A stretch of 64,000 nucleotides of DNA from Kitasatospora herbaricolor (lineage in GTDB: Bacteria > Actinomycetota > Actinomycetes > Streptomycetales > Streptomycetaceae). A program made the position numbers and the translations under genes. The notes beneath the pieces are model-generated. The model did no database searches, had not been told where the DNA came from, and saw only the letters and a list, made by a program, of their open reading frames with translations. This document shows positions 40,963 through 48,480 of the stretch, in pieces. Location of the stretch: positions 7,525,501 through 7,589,500 of the forward strand of contig NZ_JAUSVA010000002.1 in assembly GCF_030813695.1 (NCBI RefSeq), written 5' to 3'. Each line of letters starts with the position of its first letter. Position 1 is the stretch's first letter.

Positions 40963-41261
40963 CCGGCATCGGCGGGCAGGCCCGGCGGGCCACCACACGA
41001 AGCCCCCGCCCGACGGCCCGGCAATGCGGCCCCGGCCGGGCGACCTGGCCCCACGCCCCGGAGGCGAGCCGAGCCCCACAGGCAGGCGACTACACTCGAC
41101 CCTTGGCGTCGTATGGCACGCCCTGCGCGGCCGGGCCGCGGACACCCACCCCCACCTGCGGGGACCGGGCTGCCCGCGCCCCGGCCACGCCGGGCGTACC
41201 GCAGAGGCGGGAACACCCCCTTACCTGAGCACGGACGAGCAGGAGCACGGGAAAGATAGAG
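40963..41261 (+). promoter_or_regulatory. pheST promoter and leader region
   Basis: TACACT (41091-41096) is a plausible -10 box giving a leader of about 160 nt. The leader is GC rich and can fold into several stems (for example CCCGC with GCGGG words), but I see no T-box specifier element, no Phe-rich leader peptide and no T-tailed terminator. Regulation is therefore unresolved. Confidence 0.45.
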
Positions 41262-42383
41262 ATGTCGGCACCCAATAAGTCGTACGACCCGGTAGAGGTC
41301 GAGGCACTCAAGCCCGAAGAGGTCGAGCGAGCCCGGGACGAGGCCCTCGCGGCCTTCGCCGCGGCCGGCTCCCTCGACGAGCTCAAGCAGGCCAAGGTCG
41401 CCCACACCGGCGACCGCTCCGCGCTGTCCCTCGCCAACCGCGAGATCGGCGCCCTCCCGCCGCACGCCAAGGCCGCGGCGGGCAAGCTGATCGGGCAGGC
41501 GCGCGGCGCCGTCAACCAGGCCCTGGCCCGGCGCCAGACCGAGCTGGAGGCGGAGCGCGACGCCCGCGTGCTGGTCGAGGAGGCGGTGGACGTCACCCTG
41601 CCGTTCGACCGTGCGCCGCGCGGCGCCCGGCACCCGCTCACCACCCTCGCCGAGCGCATCGAGGACACCTTCATCGCGATGGGCTACGAGGTCGCCGAGG
41701 GCCCCGAGGTCGAGGCGGAGTGGCTCAACTTCGACGCCCTCAACCTGGGCCCGGACCACCCCGCCCGGTCGATGCAGGACACCTTCTTCGTCCAGGCCCC
41801 GGACGGCTCCGCCGGCTCCGGCGTGGTGCTGCGCACCCAGACCTCCCCGGTCCAGGTCCGCAGCATGCTCGACCGCGAGCCCCCGGTCTACGTGATCTGT
41901 CCCGGCCGGGTCTACCGGACGGACGAGCTGGACGCCACCCACACCCCGGTCTTCCGGCAGCTGGAGGGTCTGGCGGTGGACGAGGGCATCACCTTCGCCG
42001 ACCTCAAGGGCACCATCGAGCTGCTGGTCGCCAAGCTCATCGGCGACGGCCTGGAGCTGCGCTGGCGGCCCTCGTACTTCCCGTTCACGGAGCCGAGCGC
42101 CGAGATCGACCTGCAGTGCTTCGTGTGCCGCGGCGAGAGCATCGGCAACCCGGACCGCCCCTGCCGAACCTGCTCCTCCGAGGGCTGGATCGAGCTCGGC
42201 GGCTGCGGCGTGGTCAATCCGCGCGTCCTGATCGCCGCCGGTGTCGACCCGAACCGCTACAGCGGGTTCGCCTTCGGCCTCGGCCTGGAGCGAATCCTGA
42301 TGAACCGCCACAGCGTCGCCGACATGCGCGACATGGTCGAGGGTGACGTGCGCTTCACCCTCCCGTTCGGGATGGAGATCTGA
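41262..42383 (+). CDS. pheS: Phenylalanyl-tRNA synthetase alpha subunit
   Basis: A 373-residue class II synthetase subunit. An N-terminal coiled coil (about 15-95) that contacts tRNA precedes the catalytic core: HPLTTLAERIEDTFIAMGYE, motif 2 PGRVYRTDELDATHTPVFRQ, CFVCRGES zinc-like segment and motif 3 GFAFGLGLERILM. It charges tRNA-Phe in an alpha2-beta2 complex with PheT, whose ATG overlaps the stop by one base. The ribosome-binding site (GGGAAAG) is weak. Confidence 0.96.
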   Translation: MSAPNKSYDPVEVEALKPEEVERARDEALAAFAAAGSLDELKQAKVAHTGDRSALSLANREIGALPPHAKAAAGKLIGQARGAVNQALARRQTELEAERDARVLVEEAVDVTLPFDRAPRGARHPLTTLAERIEDTFIAMGYEVAEGPEVEAEWLNFDALNLGPDHPARSMQDTFFVQAPDGSAGSGVVLRTQTSPVQVRSMLDREPPVYVICPGRVYRTDELDATHTPVFRQLEGLAVDEGITFADLKGTIELLVAKLIGDGLELRWRPSYFPFTEPSAEIDLQCFVCRGESIGNPDRPCRTCSSEGWIELGGCGVVNPRVLIAAGVDPNRYSGFAFGLGLERILMNRHSVADMRDMVEGDVRFTLPFGMEI

Positions 42384-44902
42384 TGCGCGTCCCGCTTTCC
42401 TGGCTGCGTGAGTACGTCGACCTGCCGGCGGGCGAGACCGGCCGTGACGTGGCGGCCCGGCTGGTCCGCGCCGGCCTCGAGGTCGAGACCGTCGAGCAGC
42501 TGAACGGCGACCTCAAGGGTCCGCTGGTGGTCGGCCAGGTGCTGTCCATCGAGGAGCTCTCCGGCTTCAAGAAGCCGATCCGGCACTGCTTCGTCAACGT
42601 CGGCGACGCCAACGGCACCGGTGAGCCGCAGGAGATCGTCTGCGGTGCGACCAACTTCGCCGTCGGCGACAAGGTCGTGGTCGTGCTGCCGGGCGCCGTG
42701 CTGCCCGGCCCGTTCCCGATCGCCGCGCGGCAGACCTACGGCCACACCTCGGCCGGCATGATCTGCTCCGCCCGCGAGCTGGGCATGGGCGACGACCACA
42801 ACGGCATCATCGTGCTCCCGCCGGAGTACGAGCCGGGCACCGACGCGATCGAGCTGCTCCAGCTGGTCGACGAGGTGCTGGACATCGCCGTCACCCCCGA
42901 CCGCGGCTACGCCCTCTCGATGCGCGGCGTCGCCCGCGAGGCCGCCGCCGCGTACGGCCTGCCGCTCGCCGACCCGGCGCTGCTGGACGTGCCGCCCGCC
43001 AACAGCTACGGCTACCTGGTGAAGGTCGCCGACCCGGTGGGCTGCGACCGTTTCGTCGCCCGCACGGTCGTCGGCATCGACCCGGGCGCCAAGTCGCCGA
43101 TCTGGCTGCAGCGCCGCCTGCAGAAGGCCGGCATCCGCCCGATCTCGCTGACCGTCGACATCACGAACTACGTGATGCTGGAGGTCGGCCAGCCCCTGCA
43201 CGCCTACGACCGCGGCCGCGTCGACGGCCCGATCCAGGTCCGCCGGGCGCAGGAGGGCGAGCTCCTCACCACCCTCGACGGCGTCAAGCGCAAGCTGTCC
43301 GCCGAGGACCTGCTGATCTGCGACAACTCCGGCCCGATCGGCCTGGCCGGCGTCATGGGCGGGGCCAGCACCGAGATCCTGGACGCCGTCCTGGACCCGG
43401 AGACCGGCGAGTCCAGCGGCTCCACCGAGGTGATCATCGAGGCGGCGCACTTCGACGCCGTCTCGGTCGCCCGCACCGCCAAGCGCCACAAGCTGCCCTC
43501 CGAGGCGTCCAAGCGCTTCGAGCGCGGCGTCGACCCGGAGGCCGCCCGCGCCGCCGCCCAGCGCGCCGTGGACCTGCTGGTCCTGATCGCCGGGGGCACC
43601 GCCGAGGCCGGGGTCACCGACATCGCGGCCCCGCACCCGCTGCGCACCATCACCATCCCGGCGGACCTGCCCGACCGGGTGGCCGGCACCGTGTACGGCC
43701 GCGAGACGGTCGCCCGGCGTCTGCAGGAGGTGGGCTGCTCCGTCGCGGGCGCCGACGTCCTGGAGGTCACCCCGCCGACCTGGCGCCCCGACCTCACCGA
43801 CCCGTACGACCTCGCGGAGGAGGTCATCCGCCTGGAGGGGTACGACAACGTCCCCGCCCGGATGCCCACCGTGCCGCCGGGCAAGGGCCTGACCGAGGCC
43901 CAGCGGATGCACCGCCGGGTCGGCGTCGCGCTCGCCGCCGCGGGCTACGTCGAGGTCAACAACTACCCGTTCGTCGGCGAGGCCGCCTTCGACGCGCTGG
44001 GCCTGGAGAAGGACGACCGGCGCCGCCGTACGGTGAAGCTGGTCAACCCGCTCAACGACGAGGAGCCGGCGCTGCGCACCACGCTGCTGCCGGGCCTGCT
44101 CGGGGCGCTGCGCCGCAACGTCGGCCGCGGCAACACCGATCTGGCGATCTTCGAGACGGGTACCGTCTTCCTGCCGAAGGACGAGCTGTCCGTCGCGCCG
44201 CGCCCGGCCGTCGACCGCCGTCCGACCGACGCGGAGCTGGCCGAGCTGGACGCGGCCCTGCCCGACCAGCCGCGCCGGGTCGCCGTCGCGCTGGCCGGCG
44301 AGCGGCTCCCCTCCGGCTGGTGGGGCAAGGGCGCGCAGGCCGGCTGGGCGGACGCCGTCGAGGCGGGCCGCACGGTGGCCCGCGCGGCCGGTGTCGAGCT
44401 GACCGTCCGCCAGGGCCAGCTGATGCCCTGGCACCCGGGCCGCTGCGCCGAGCTGCTGGTCGCGGGCACCGACCGGGTGGTCGGCCACGCGGGTGAGCTG
44501 CACCCGCGGGTGGTCAAGGCGCTCGGCCTGCCGGACCGCACCAGCGCGATGCAGATCGACCTCGACCTGCTGACCGCCGACGGCGCCGAGCGGGTCACCG
44601 GCCCGACGGTGTCCGCCTACCCGGTGGCCACCCAGGACGTCGCGCTGATCGTCGACTCCGCCGTACCGGCCGCCGAGGTGGAGGCCGCGCTGCGCGCCGG
44701 CGCCGGCGAACTGCTGGAGGCCATCCGGCTGTTCGACGTCTTCACCGGTGAGCAGGTGGGCGAGGGCAAGAAGTCGCTCGCGTACGCGCTGCGCTTCCGG
44801 GCCGTCGACCGCACGCTGACCGCCGACGAGGCGACGGCGGCCCGCGAGGCCGCGGTCGCCGAGGCGGTGGCCCTTACGGGCGCCGTGCTGCGCGGCGTCT
44901 GA
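42383..44902 (+). CDS. pheT: Phenylalanyl-tRNA synthetase beta subunit
   Basis: An 839-residue subunit. The N-terminal EMAP-like tRNA-binding domain (about 40-155; VGQVLSIEELSG, CGATNFAVGDKVVV) is followed by the B3/B4 editing domain (about 210-400), the B5 domain, a catalytic-like core and the C-terminal FDX-ACB anticodon-binding domain (about 745-838; SAYPVATQDVALIVD). The length is typical. It is translationally coupled to pheS. Confidence 0.96.
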   Translation: MRVPLSWLREYVDLPAGETGRDVAARLVRAGLEVETVEQLNGDLKGPLVVGQVLSIEELSGFKKPIRHCFVNVGDANGTGEPQEIVCGATNFAVGDKVVVVLPGAVLPGPFPIAARQTYGHTSAGMICSARELGMGDDHNGIIVLPPEYEPGTDAIELLQLVDEVLDIAVTPDRGYALSMRGVAREAAAAYGLPLADPALLDVPPANSYGYLVKVADPVGCDRFVARTVVGIDPGAKSPIWLQRRLQKAGIRPISLTVDITNYVMLEVGQPLHAYDRGRVDGPIQVRRAQEGELLTTLDGVKRKLSAEDLLICDNSGPIGLAGVMGGASTEILDAVLDPETGESSGSTEVIIEAAHFDAVSVARTAKRHKLPSEASKRFERGVDPEAARAAAQRAVDLLVLIAGGTAEAGVTDIAAPHPLRTITIPADLPDRVAGTVYGRETVARRLQEVGCSVAGADVLEVTPPTWRPDLTDPYDLAEEVIRLEGYDNVPARMPTVPPGKGLTEAQRMHRRVGVALAAAGYVEVNNYPFVGEAAFDALGLEKDDRRRRTVKLVNPLNDEEPALRTTLLPGLLGALRRNVGRGNTDLAIFETGTVFLPKDELSVAPRPAVDRRPTDAELAELDAALPDQPRRVAVALAGERLPSGWWGKGAQAGWADAVEAGRTVARAAGVELTVRQGQLMPWHPGRCAELLVAGTDRVVGHAGELHPRVVKALGLPDRTSAMQIDLDLLTADGAERVTGPTVSAYPVATQDVALIVDSAVPAAEVEAALRAGAGELLEAIRLFDVFTGEQVGEGKKSLAYALRFRAVDRTLTADEATAAREAAVAEAVALTGAVLRGV

Positions 44903-44914
44903 GGCAAGCCGGCG

Positions 44915-44957
44915 GGCCCCGCCCCCGGACCTTCCACGGTCCGGGGGCGGGGCCTTT
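44915..44957 (+). terminator. pheST terminator
   Basis: GGCCCCGCCCCCGGAC (44915-44930) and its inverse (44939-44954) form a 16-bp stem with an 8-nt loop followed by TTT. Confidence 0.88.
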
Positions 44958-45190
44958 CGCATGCACCGTCCGGTGTGGAGGGGGAGTGGTGTCGATGGTT
45001 CGATGGCAGGTTCACGCCATGCCGGGAAGGGGCGCCGATGGCGGGGGTCGGCCGTCGGGTCGCCCCTGACCTCCTCCGGCCGTCCTGAGCTGCGCTTTCC
45101 CGTGGCGCCGGGTGCGGCGGGCCGGTCCGGCGCCAGGGGTGCCCGCAGAAGATCTCGGCAAGGCCCTTGCGGTGCGGGGGAGATGAGCGC
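44958..45190. other. Spacer between pheST terminator and csnA promoter
   Basis: About 230 bp without a supported gene. It is GC rich apart from short GATGG-containing direct words near 44993-45005. Confidence 0.5.
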
Positions 45191-45219
45191 TTGAATCAGT
45201 TAGGAAAGTTTCCTAACGA
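45191..45219 (+). promoter_or_regulatory. csnA promoter fully covered by a 19-bp palindromic operator
   Basis: TTGAAT (45191-45196), 17 bp and TAACGA (45214-45219) form the promoter. GTTAGGAAA-G-TTTCCTAAC (45199-45217) is a perfect interrupted palindrome occupying the spacer and -10 box. Streptomyces chitosanase genes are known to be repressed by the ROK-family protein CsnR at a palindrome in this position; identity of the regulator is inferred. Confidence 0.85.
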
Positions 45220-45307
45220 GAGCGGTCGGGCACCCCCATGCCCGCGCCTCCACCTCCCCCCGATGCGCCGGTACCTCCGACGGCGTAGACAGAAGACGGA
45301 GCGTCAC

Positions 45308-46144
45308 ATGAAGCCCCAGAACCGGACCGTCCGCATAGCCCTCGCCGCGATCCTGGTCGCCGCGCCGGCCAGCATCGCCGCCGCGAGCGTCAGCCACGCG
45401 GCGGCCACGGCCACCGTCGTGTCGGCCGCCGCGGTCGGCCTCGACGACGCGCACAAGAAGGACATCGCCATGCAGCTGGTGTCCAGCGCCGAGAACTCCT
45501 CGCTGGACTGGAAGGCGCAGTACAAGTACATCGAGGACATCGGTGACGGCCGAGGCTACACCGCCGGCATCATCGGCTTCTGCTCCGGCACCGGCGACAT
45601 GCTCGACCTGGTCCAGCACTACACCGACCTCAAGCCGGGCAACGTCCTCGCCAAGTACCTCCCCGCCCTGAAGAAGGTCAACGGCACCGAGTCGCACACC
45701 GGCCTCGGCAGCGCCTTCGAGAAGGACTGGGCCACCGCCGCCAAGGACACCGTCTTCCAGACGGCCCAGAACGACGAGCGCGACCGCGTCTACTTCACCC
45801 CCGCGGTCAGCCAGGCCAAGGCCGACGGCCTGCGCGCGCTGGGCCAGTTCGCCTACTACGACGCCATCGTGATGCACGGCCCCGGCACCGACGCGGTCAG
45901 CTTCGGCGGCATCCGCAAGGCCGCCATGAAGAAGGCCAAGACCCCCGCCCAGGGCGGCGACGAGGCCACCTACCTGAACGCCTTCCTGGACGCCCGCAAG
46001 GCCGCGATGAAGACCGAGGAGGCGCACTCCGACACCAGCCGCGTCGACACCGAGCAGCGGGTCTTCCTCAACGCCAAGAACTTCGACCTGAACCCGCCGC
46101 TCAAGTGGAAGGTCTACGGCGACAGCTACGCCATCAACAGCTGA
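45308..46144 (+). CDS. csnA: GH46 chitosanase, secreted
   Basis: A 278-residue secreted endo-chitosanase. The signal peptide (ALAAILVAAPASIAAASVSH core) spans about residues 1-33. The mature enzyme is very similar to the Streptomyces N174 enzyme as I recall it: QLVSSAENSSLDWKAQYKYI with catalytic acid Glu62 and IEDIGDGRGY with Asp80; their spacing of 18 matches Glu22 and Asp40 of that enzyme. GFCSGTGDMLDLVQHY and the C-terminal DLNPPLKWKVYGD also fit. It hydrolyses chitosan to oligomers for import. It is monocistronic, with a strong operator and terminator. Confidence 0.96.
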   Translation: MKPQNRTVRIALAAILVAAPASIAAASVSHAAATATVVSAAAVGLDDAHKKDIAMQLVSSAENSSLDWKAQYKYIEDIGDGRGYTAGIIGFCSGTGDMLDLVQHYTDLKPGNVLAKYLPALKKVNGTESHTGLGSAFEKDWATAAKDTVFQTAQNDERDRVYFTPAVSQAKADGLRALGQFAYYDAIVMHGPGTDAVSFGGIRKAAMKKAKTPAQGGDEATYLNAFLDARKAAMKTEEAHSDTSRVDTEQRVFLNAKNFDLNPPLKWKVYGDSYAINS

Positions 46145-46160
46145 GCCCGGCCGCTGTGAC

Positions 46161-46190
46161 GCGGGGGCGGCCCTCACCGGCCGCCCCCGC
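46161..46190 (+). terminator. csnA terminator
   Basis: GCGGGGGCGGCC (46161-46172) and its inverse (46179-46190) form a 12-bp stem with a 6-nt loop, 16 bp after the csnA stop codon. Confidence 0.85.
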
Positions 46191-46294
46191 GGTCGTTCCC
46201 GCGCTCCTTCCCGGGCGGGTCGCCACGGGCCGGGGAACGACCGGCCGGGATATTCGAACGACAGCACGGCTCCCCGGCTGATAGCTTCCGGAGC

Positions 46295-47026
46295 GTGGCA
46301 AAGCTGAATCAGATCATCGCGGTCGAAAAGGGCGTCAAGTCCAAGTCCTTCCAGGAGTTGACGCAGGCTCACCAGAGCCTGCAGAAGCCCGCCCTGCTGG
46401 CCGGCATCTCCCGGACGTACCAGCCGAAGGACGAGGAGGGCGAGCAGCTGCCGCCCGAGTCGACCCGGGTGCAGGCCCAGGCCGAGGACATCCTGCGGAC
46501 CACCGCCACCACCCTCACCCGGCTGTTCGACGTCACGGCGACCAAGGACTGGGCCAACTGCTCGGCCCGCGCCGACGTCGTGCTGGAGGGCCGGACCCTG
46601 CTGGCCGACGTGCCCGTCACGTACCTGCTCTTCCTGGAGAAGCAGCTCACCGACCTGCACACCTTCGTCCGCAAGCTGCCGGTGCTGGACGCCTCCGAGG
46701 CCTGGAACCTGGACGCCTCCACCGACGCCTGGAAGACCGACCCGGTGCGCACCATCCGCACCAAGAAGGTCCCGCGCAACCACGTGAAGGCCGAGGCCAC
46801 CGAGAAGCACCCGGCCCAGGTCGAGGTCTACTACGAGGACATCCCGGTCGGCTACTGGACGACCGTGAAGTTCTCCGGAGCCCTGCCGGCCCGCCGGGTG
46901 AACGAGTTGGTGGAGCGGGTGGAGAAGCTGCGCCAGGCCGTGCAGTTCGCCCGTGAGGAGGCCAACGGCACCGAGGTCACCGACCAGCGGGTCGGCGAGG
47001 CGGTGTTCGGCTACCTGTTCGGGTAG
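46295..47026 (+). CDS. Uncharacterised 243-residue actinobacterial protein
   Basis: I do not recognise an enzyme family. The 243-residue protein is soluble and mixed charge. It begins AKLNQIIAVEKGVKSKSFQE, has a central VVLEGRTLLADVPVTYLLFL region with conserved-looking LEKQLTDLHTFVRKLP, several Trp residues (EAWNLD, DAWKTD) and ends in a long amphipathic helix (NELVERVEKLRQAVQFAREE). TAGCTT (46282-46287) ends 7 nt before GTG 46295, suggesting leaderless translation. Immediately downstream lie two hairpins and two tRNA-like RNAs on the same strand, so protein and RNAs may be one unit. A role in RNA binding is speculation from position only. Confidence 0.8.
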   Translation: MAKLNQIIAVEKGVKSKSFQELTQAHQSLQKPALLAGISRTYQPKDEEGEQLPPESTRVQAQAEDILRTTATTLTRLFDVTATKDWANCSARADVVLEGRTLLADVPVTYLLFLEKQLTDLHTFVRKLPVLDASEAWNLDASTDAWKTDPVRTIRTKKVPRNHVKAEATEKHPAQVEVYYEDIPVGYWTTVKFSGALPARRVNELVERVEKLRQAVQFAREEANGTEVTDQRVGEAVFGYLFG

Positions 47027-47037
47027 CCCCATGATCC

Positions 47038-47073
47038 CCCCTCGTATGAGCGCGAGGGGTGCGCGAAAGCGCA
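47038..47073 (+). other. Two adjacent hairpins after the 243-aa gene
   Basis: CCCCTCG (47038-47044) pairs with CGAGGGG (47053-47059), and directly next TGCGC-GAAA-GCGCA (47060-47073) forms a GNRA-capped hairpin. They separate the coding region from the tRNA-like RNAs and could be a terminator, a processing site, or the 5' part of the RNA. Confidence 0.65.
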
Positions 47074-47210
47074 AAGCTGAAACTGACGTTGAAGCTGAAG
47101 AAGGGGTGTGGTGGAGGTTCGAGTCCTCCCCCCGGCACCACGTGCCGGGGTGGCCCAAGGGTAGAGGCAGCCCCGATCAGACTCAGATTCTCGCTCAAGT
47201 CTCAGTATTC
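47074..47210 (+). ncRNA. tRNA-like RNA 1 in permuted (YrlA/Y RNA-like) order
   Basis: T-arm-like stem-loop GGAGG-TTCGAGT-CCTCC (47113-47129) comes first, then an acceptor-like strand CCCCGGC (47130-47136), A and CCA (47137-47140), CGT, the matching strand GCCGGGG (47144-47150), T8-G9 equivalents, and a D-arm-like GCC...GGC (47153-47168) with GGG in the loop. GGGG (47103-47106) pairs with CCCC (47171-47174) as the anticodon-stem equivalent. The ends pair: ACTGA and TTGA (47082-47092) with TCAA and TCAGT (47195-47206). This is the layout of bacterial YrlA Y RNAs, which mimic tRNA and bind Ro60/Rsr. A true permuted tRNA is the alternative. Confidence 0.7.
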
Positions 47211-47225
47211 GCCGCCGGGCGCCAG

Positions 47226-47345
47226 ATCGACCGAGGGTGGACCAAAAGCATCGGATGCGGGTTCAAGTCCCGTCTGTGCCTCTCCGTGGCACGGTAGTTC
47301 AAAGGCAGAGCACGACGCTATGAGAATGATCCACCGCTCTTAAAC
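47226..47345 (+). ncRNA. tRNA-like RNA 2 in permuted (YrlA/Y RNA-like) order
   Basis: The same order recurs. T-arm GCGGG-TTCAAGT-CCCGT (47257-47273) is followed by CTGTGCC (47274-47280), a 7-nt cap without CCA, GGCACGG (47288-47294, one G-U pair), TA, and a D-arm GTTC-AAAGGCA-GAGC (47297-47311). AGCATCG (47247-47253) pairs with CGACGCT (47313-47319) with one mismatch. The ends pair as GAG plus GGTGGA (47233-47241) with TCCACC, one bulged G and CTC (47330-47339). Only the structure, not the sequence, is shared with RNA 1, which argues for selection on the fold. Precise ends are unknown. Confidence 0.68.
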
Positions 47346-47464
47346 GTGCTGGCGCACAGCAATTGGGTGGCAGCGAGGGGCTCGGGAGCCGGATACCGCT
47401 CCCGGGTCCCGTCACCATGTCCGGGGCCAGCCGTGCCCGAGTGGGCCGTCGCCCAGGACGGTTC

Positions 47465-47520
47465 GCAGTCCCGCAGTCCCGCAGTCCCGCAGTCCCTCAG
47501 TCCCTCAACCCCTCAGCCCC
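47465..47520. repeat. 8-bp GCAGTCCC-type tandem repeat
   Basis: Four GCAGTCCC units (47465-47496) and three degenerating units (TCAGTCCC, TCAACCCC, TCAGCCCC; 47497-47520) end exactly at the stop codon of the convergent permease gene. Confidence 0.85.
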
Positions 47521-48258
47521 TCAGGGCCGCAGGTCCCAGAGCCCCTTGCCCAGCGTGCTGAGCCCGCCGGCGAGCGCGAGCAGCAGTACCAGCCGTCGGG
47601 CGCCGTGCTCCGGCACCCGCCGGGCCAGTGCCCGGCCCGCTGCCGCGCCCCCGGCGATCGCCGCCGCGCCCAGCAGCCAGGCGGAGGAGGCGAGGTGCGG
47701 CAGCGGCTTGGCCGCCACCGAGAACGCGTTCACCACGACGCCGTAGAACTGGGCGTTGGGCACGAACTCCCGCATGGTCCAGCCCGCGTTCACCGCGTAC
47801 AGCGAGAGCGCGGGGCCGCCTACCCCCGCCGAGGCGTTCATGAAGCCGCTCGCGGCGCCGGCGGCGACCGCCCCTCCGGCGCCCCGCAGGGCGTTCGCCC
47901 GCACGCCCCGCAGCACCAGCAGGACGGCGGCGCCGACCAGCACCCCGATGCCCACCAGCAGCACCGGCTCGGGCAGCCGGCCGGCCACCCACGAGCCGGC
48001 CGGCACGGTGACGGCGGCCGCGCCGACCAACGGCAGCATCGCGCCCGGCCGGACCGCCCGCCAACCGTCGACGAGCCCGACCGCGCTGATCGCCCCGGCG
48101 GCGCAGTTCGAGAGCACCACGCCGTCGGCAGGCCCCAGCAGCAGCACCAGCGCCGGTGCGGCGACCAGTGCGAATCCCAGCCCGGTCAGCCGCTGCACCG
48201 TCGCACCGGACAGGACGACCGCTCCCAGCAGGAGGCTTCCGGCCCATTCGCTCGTCAC
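47521..48258 (-). CDS. TauE/SafE-family sulfite exporter-like permease
   Basis: A 245-residue integral membrane protein with about seven to eight hydrophobic segments. The two-repeat TauE/SafE architecture is visible: GFALVAAPALVLLLGPADGV with a following NCAAG in repeat one, and ASGFMNASAGVGGPALSLYA in repeat two. Family members export sulfite, sulfoacetate or related organic anions. GAGGAG precedes GTG 48258, which starts right at the first membrane helix; the longer reading frame upstream lacks support. No sulfur gene adjoins it, so the substrate is open. Confidence 0.83.
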   Translation of the reverse strand: MTSEWAGSLLLGAVVLSGATVQRLTGLGFALVAAPALVLLLGPADGVVLSNCAAGAISAVGLVDGWRAVRPGAMLPLVGAAAVTVPAGSWVAGRLPEPVLLVGIGVLVGAAVLLVLRGVRANALRGAGGAVAAGAASGFMNASAGVGGPALSLYAVNAGWTMREFVPNAQFYGVVVNAFSVAAKPLPHLASSAWLLGAAAIAGGAAAGRALARRVPEHGARRLVLLLALAGGLSTLGKGLWDLRP

Positions 48259-48406
48259 GGACGGCTCCTCGCAGACGGTCCCAGGAAGGCTTCGGACAGC
48301 CTTCACCCCGGACGCCGCGCCGTGCAACGGGTTTCGGCGGGTCCGGGGCCCGGCCGGGGGAGGACCTCCATGCCCGCTCCCCGGTGGCCGGTCGACGGAA
48401 CGTCGA

Positions 48407-48445
48407 AGCGGCCCGGCCGGACCTCGTCGGTCCGGCCGGGCCGCT
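48407..48445. terminator. Terminator downstream of 3-hydroxybutyryl-CoA dehydrogenase gene
   Basis: AGCGGCCCGGCCGGACC (48407-48423) and its exact inverse (48429-48445) form a 17-bp stem with a 5-nt loop, between two minus-strand genes. Confidence 0.8.
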
Positions 48446-48480
48446 CGCGTCCGCGCGGAGGCGGTGGATCCGGGCGAAGG

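Noticed and set aside
40963..41261. T-box or Phe leader-peptide attenuator before pheS
   Set aside because: No T-box sequence, specifier loop, Phe-rich short reading frame or T-tailed terminator could be found.
47130..47150. CCCCGGCAC/GTGCCGGGG as a simple terminator
   Set aside because: The flanks are T-arm and D-arm look-alikes with correct spacing, and no T-tract follows. A terminator would not explain the second unit with the same layout.
47144..47287. One ordinary intron-containing tRNA running from the first 5' acceptor strand to the second T-arm
   Set aside because: The 5' strand GCCGGGG does not pair with CTGTGCC, and each strand has a perfect or near-perfect partner on its other side. 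Two permuted units fit better.
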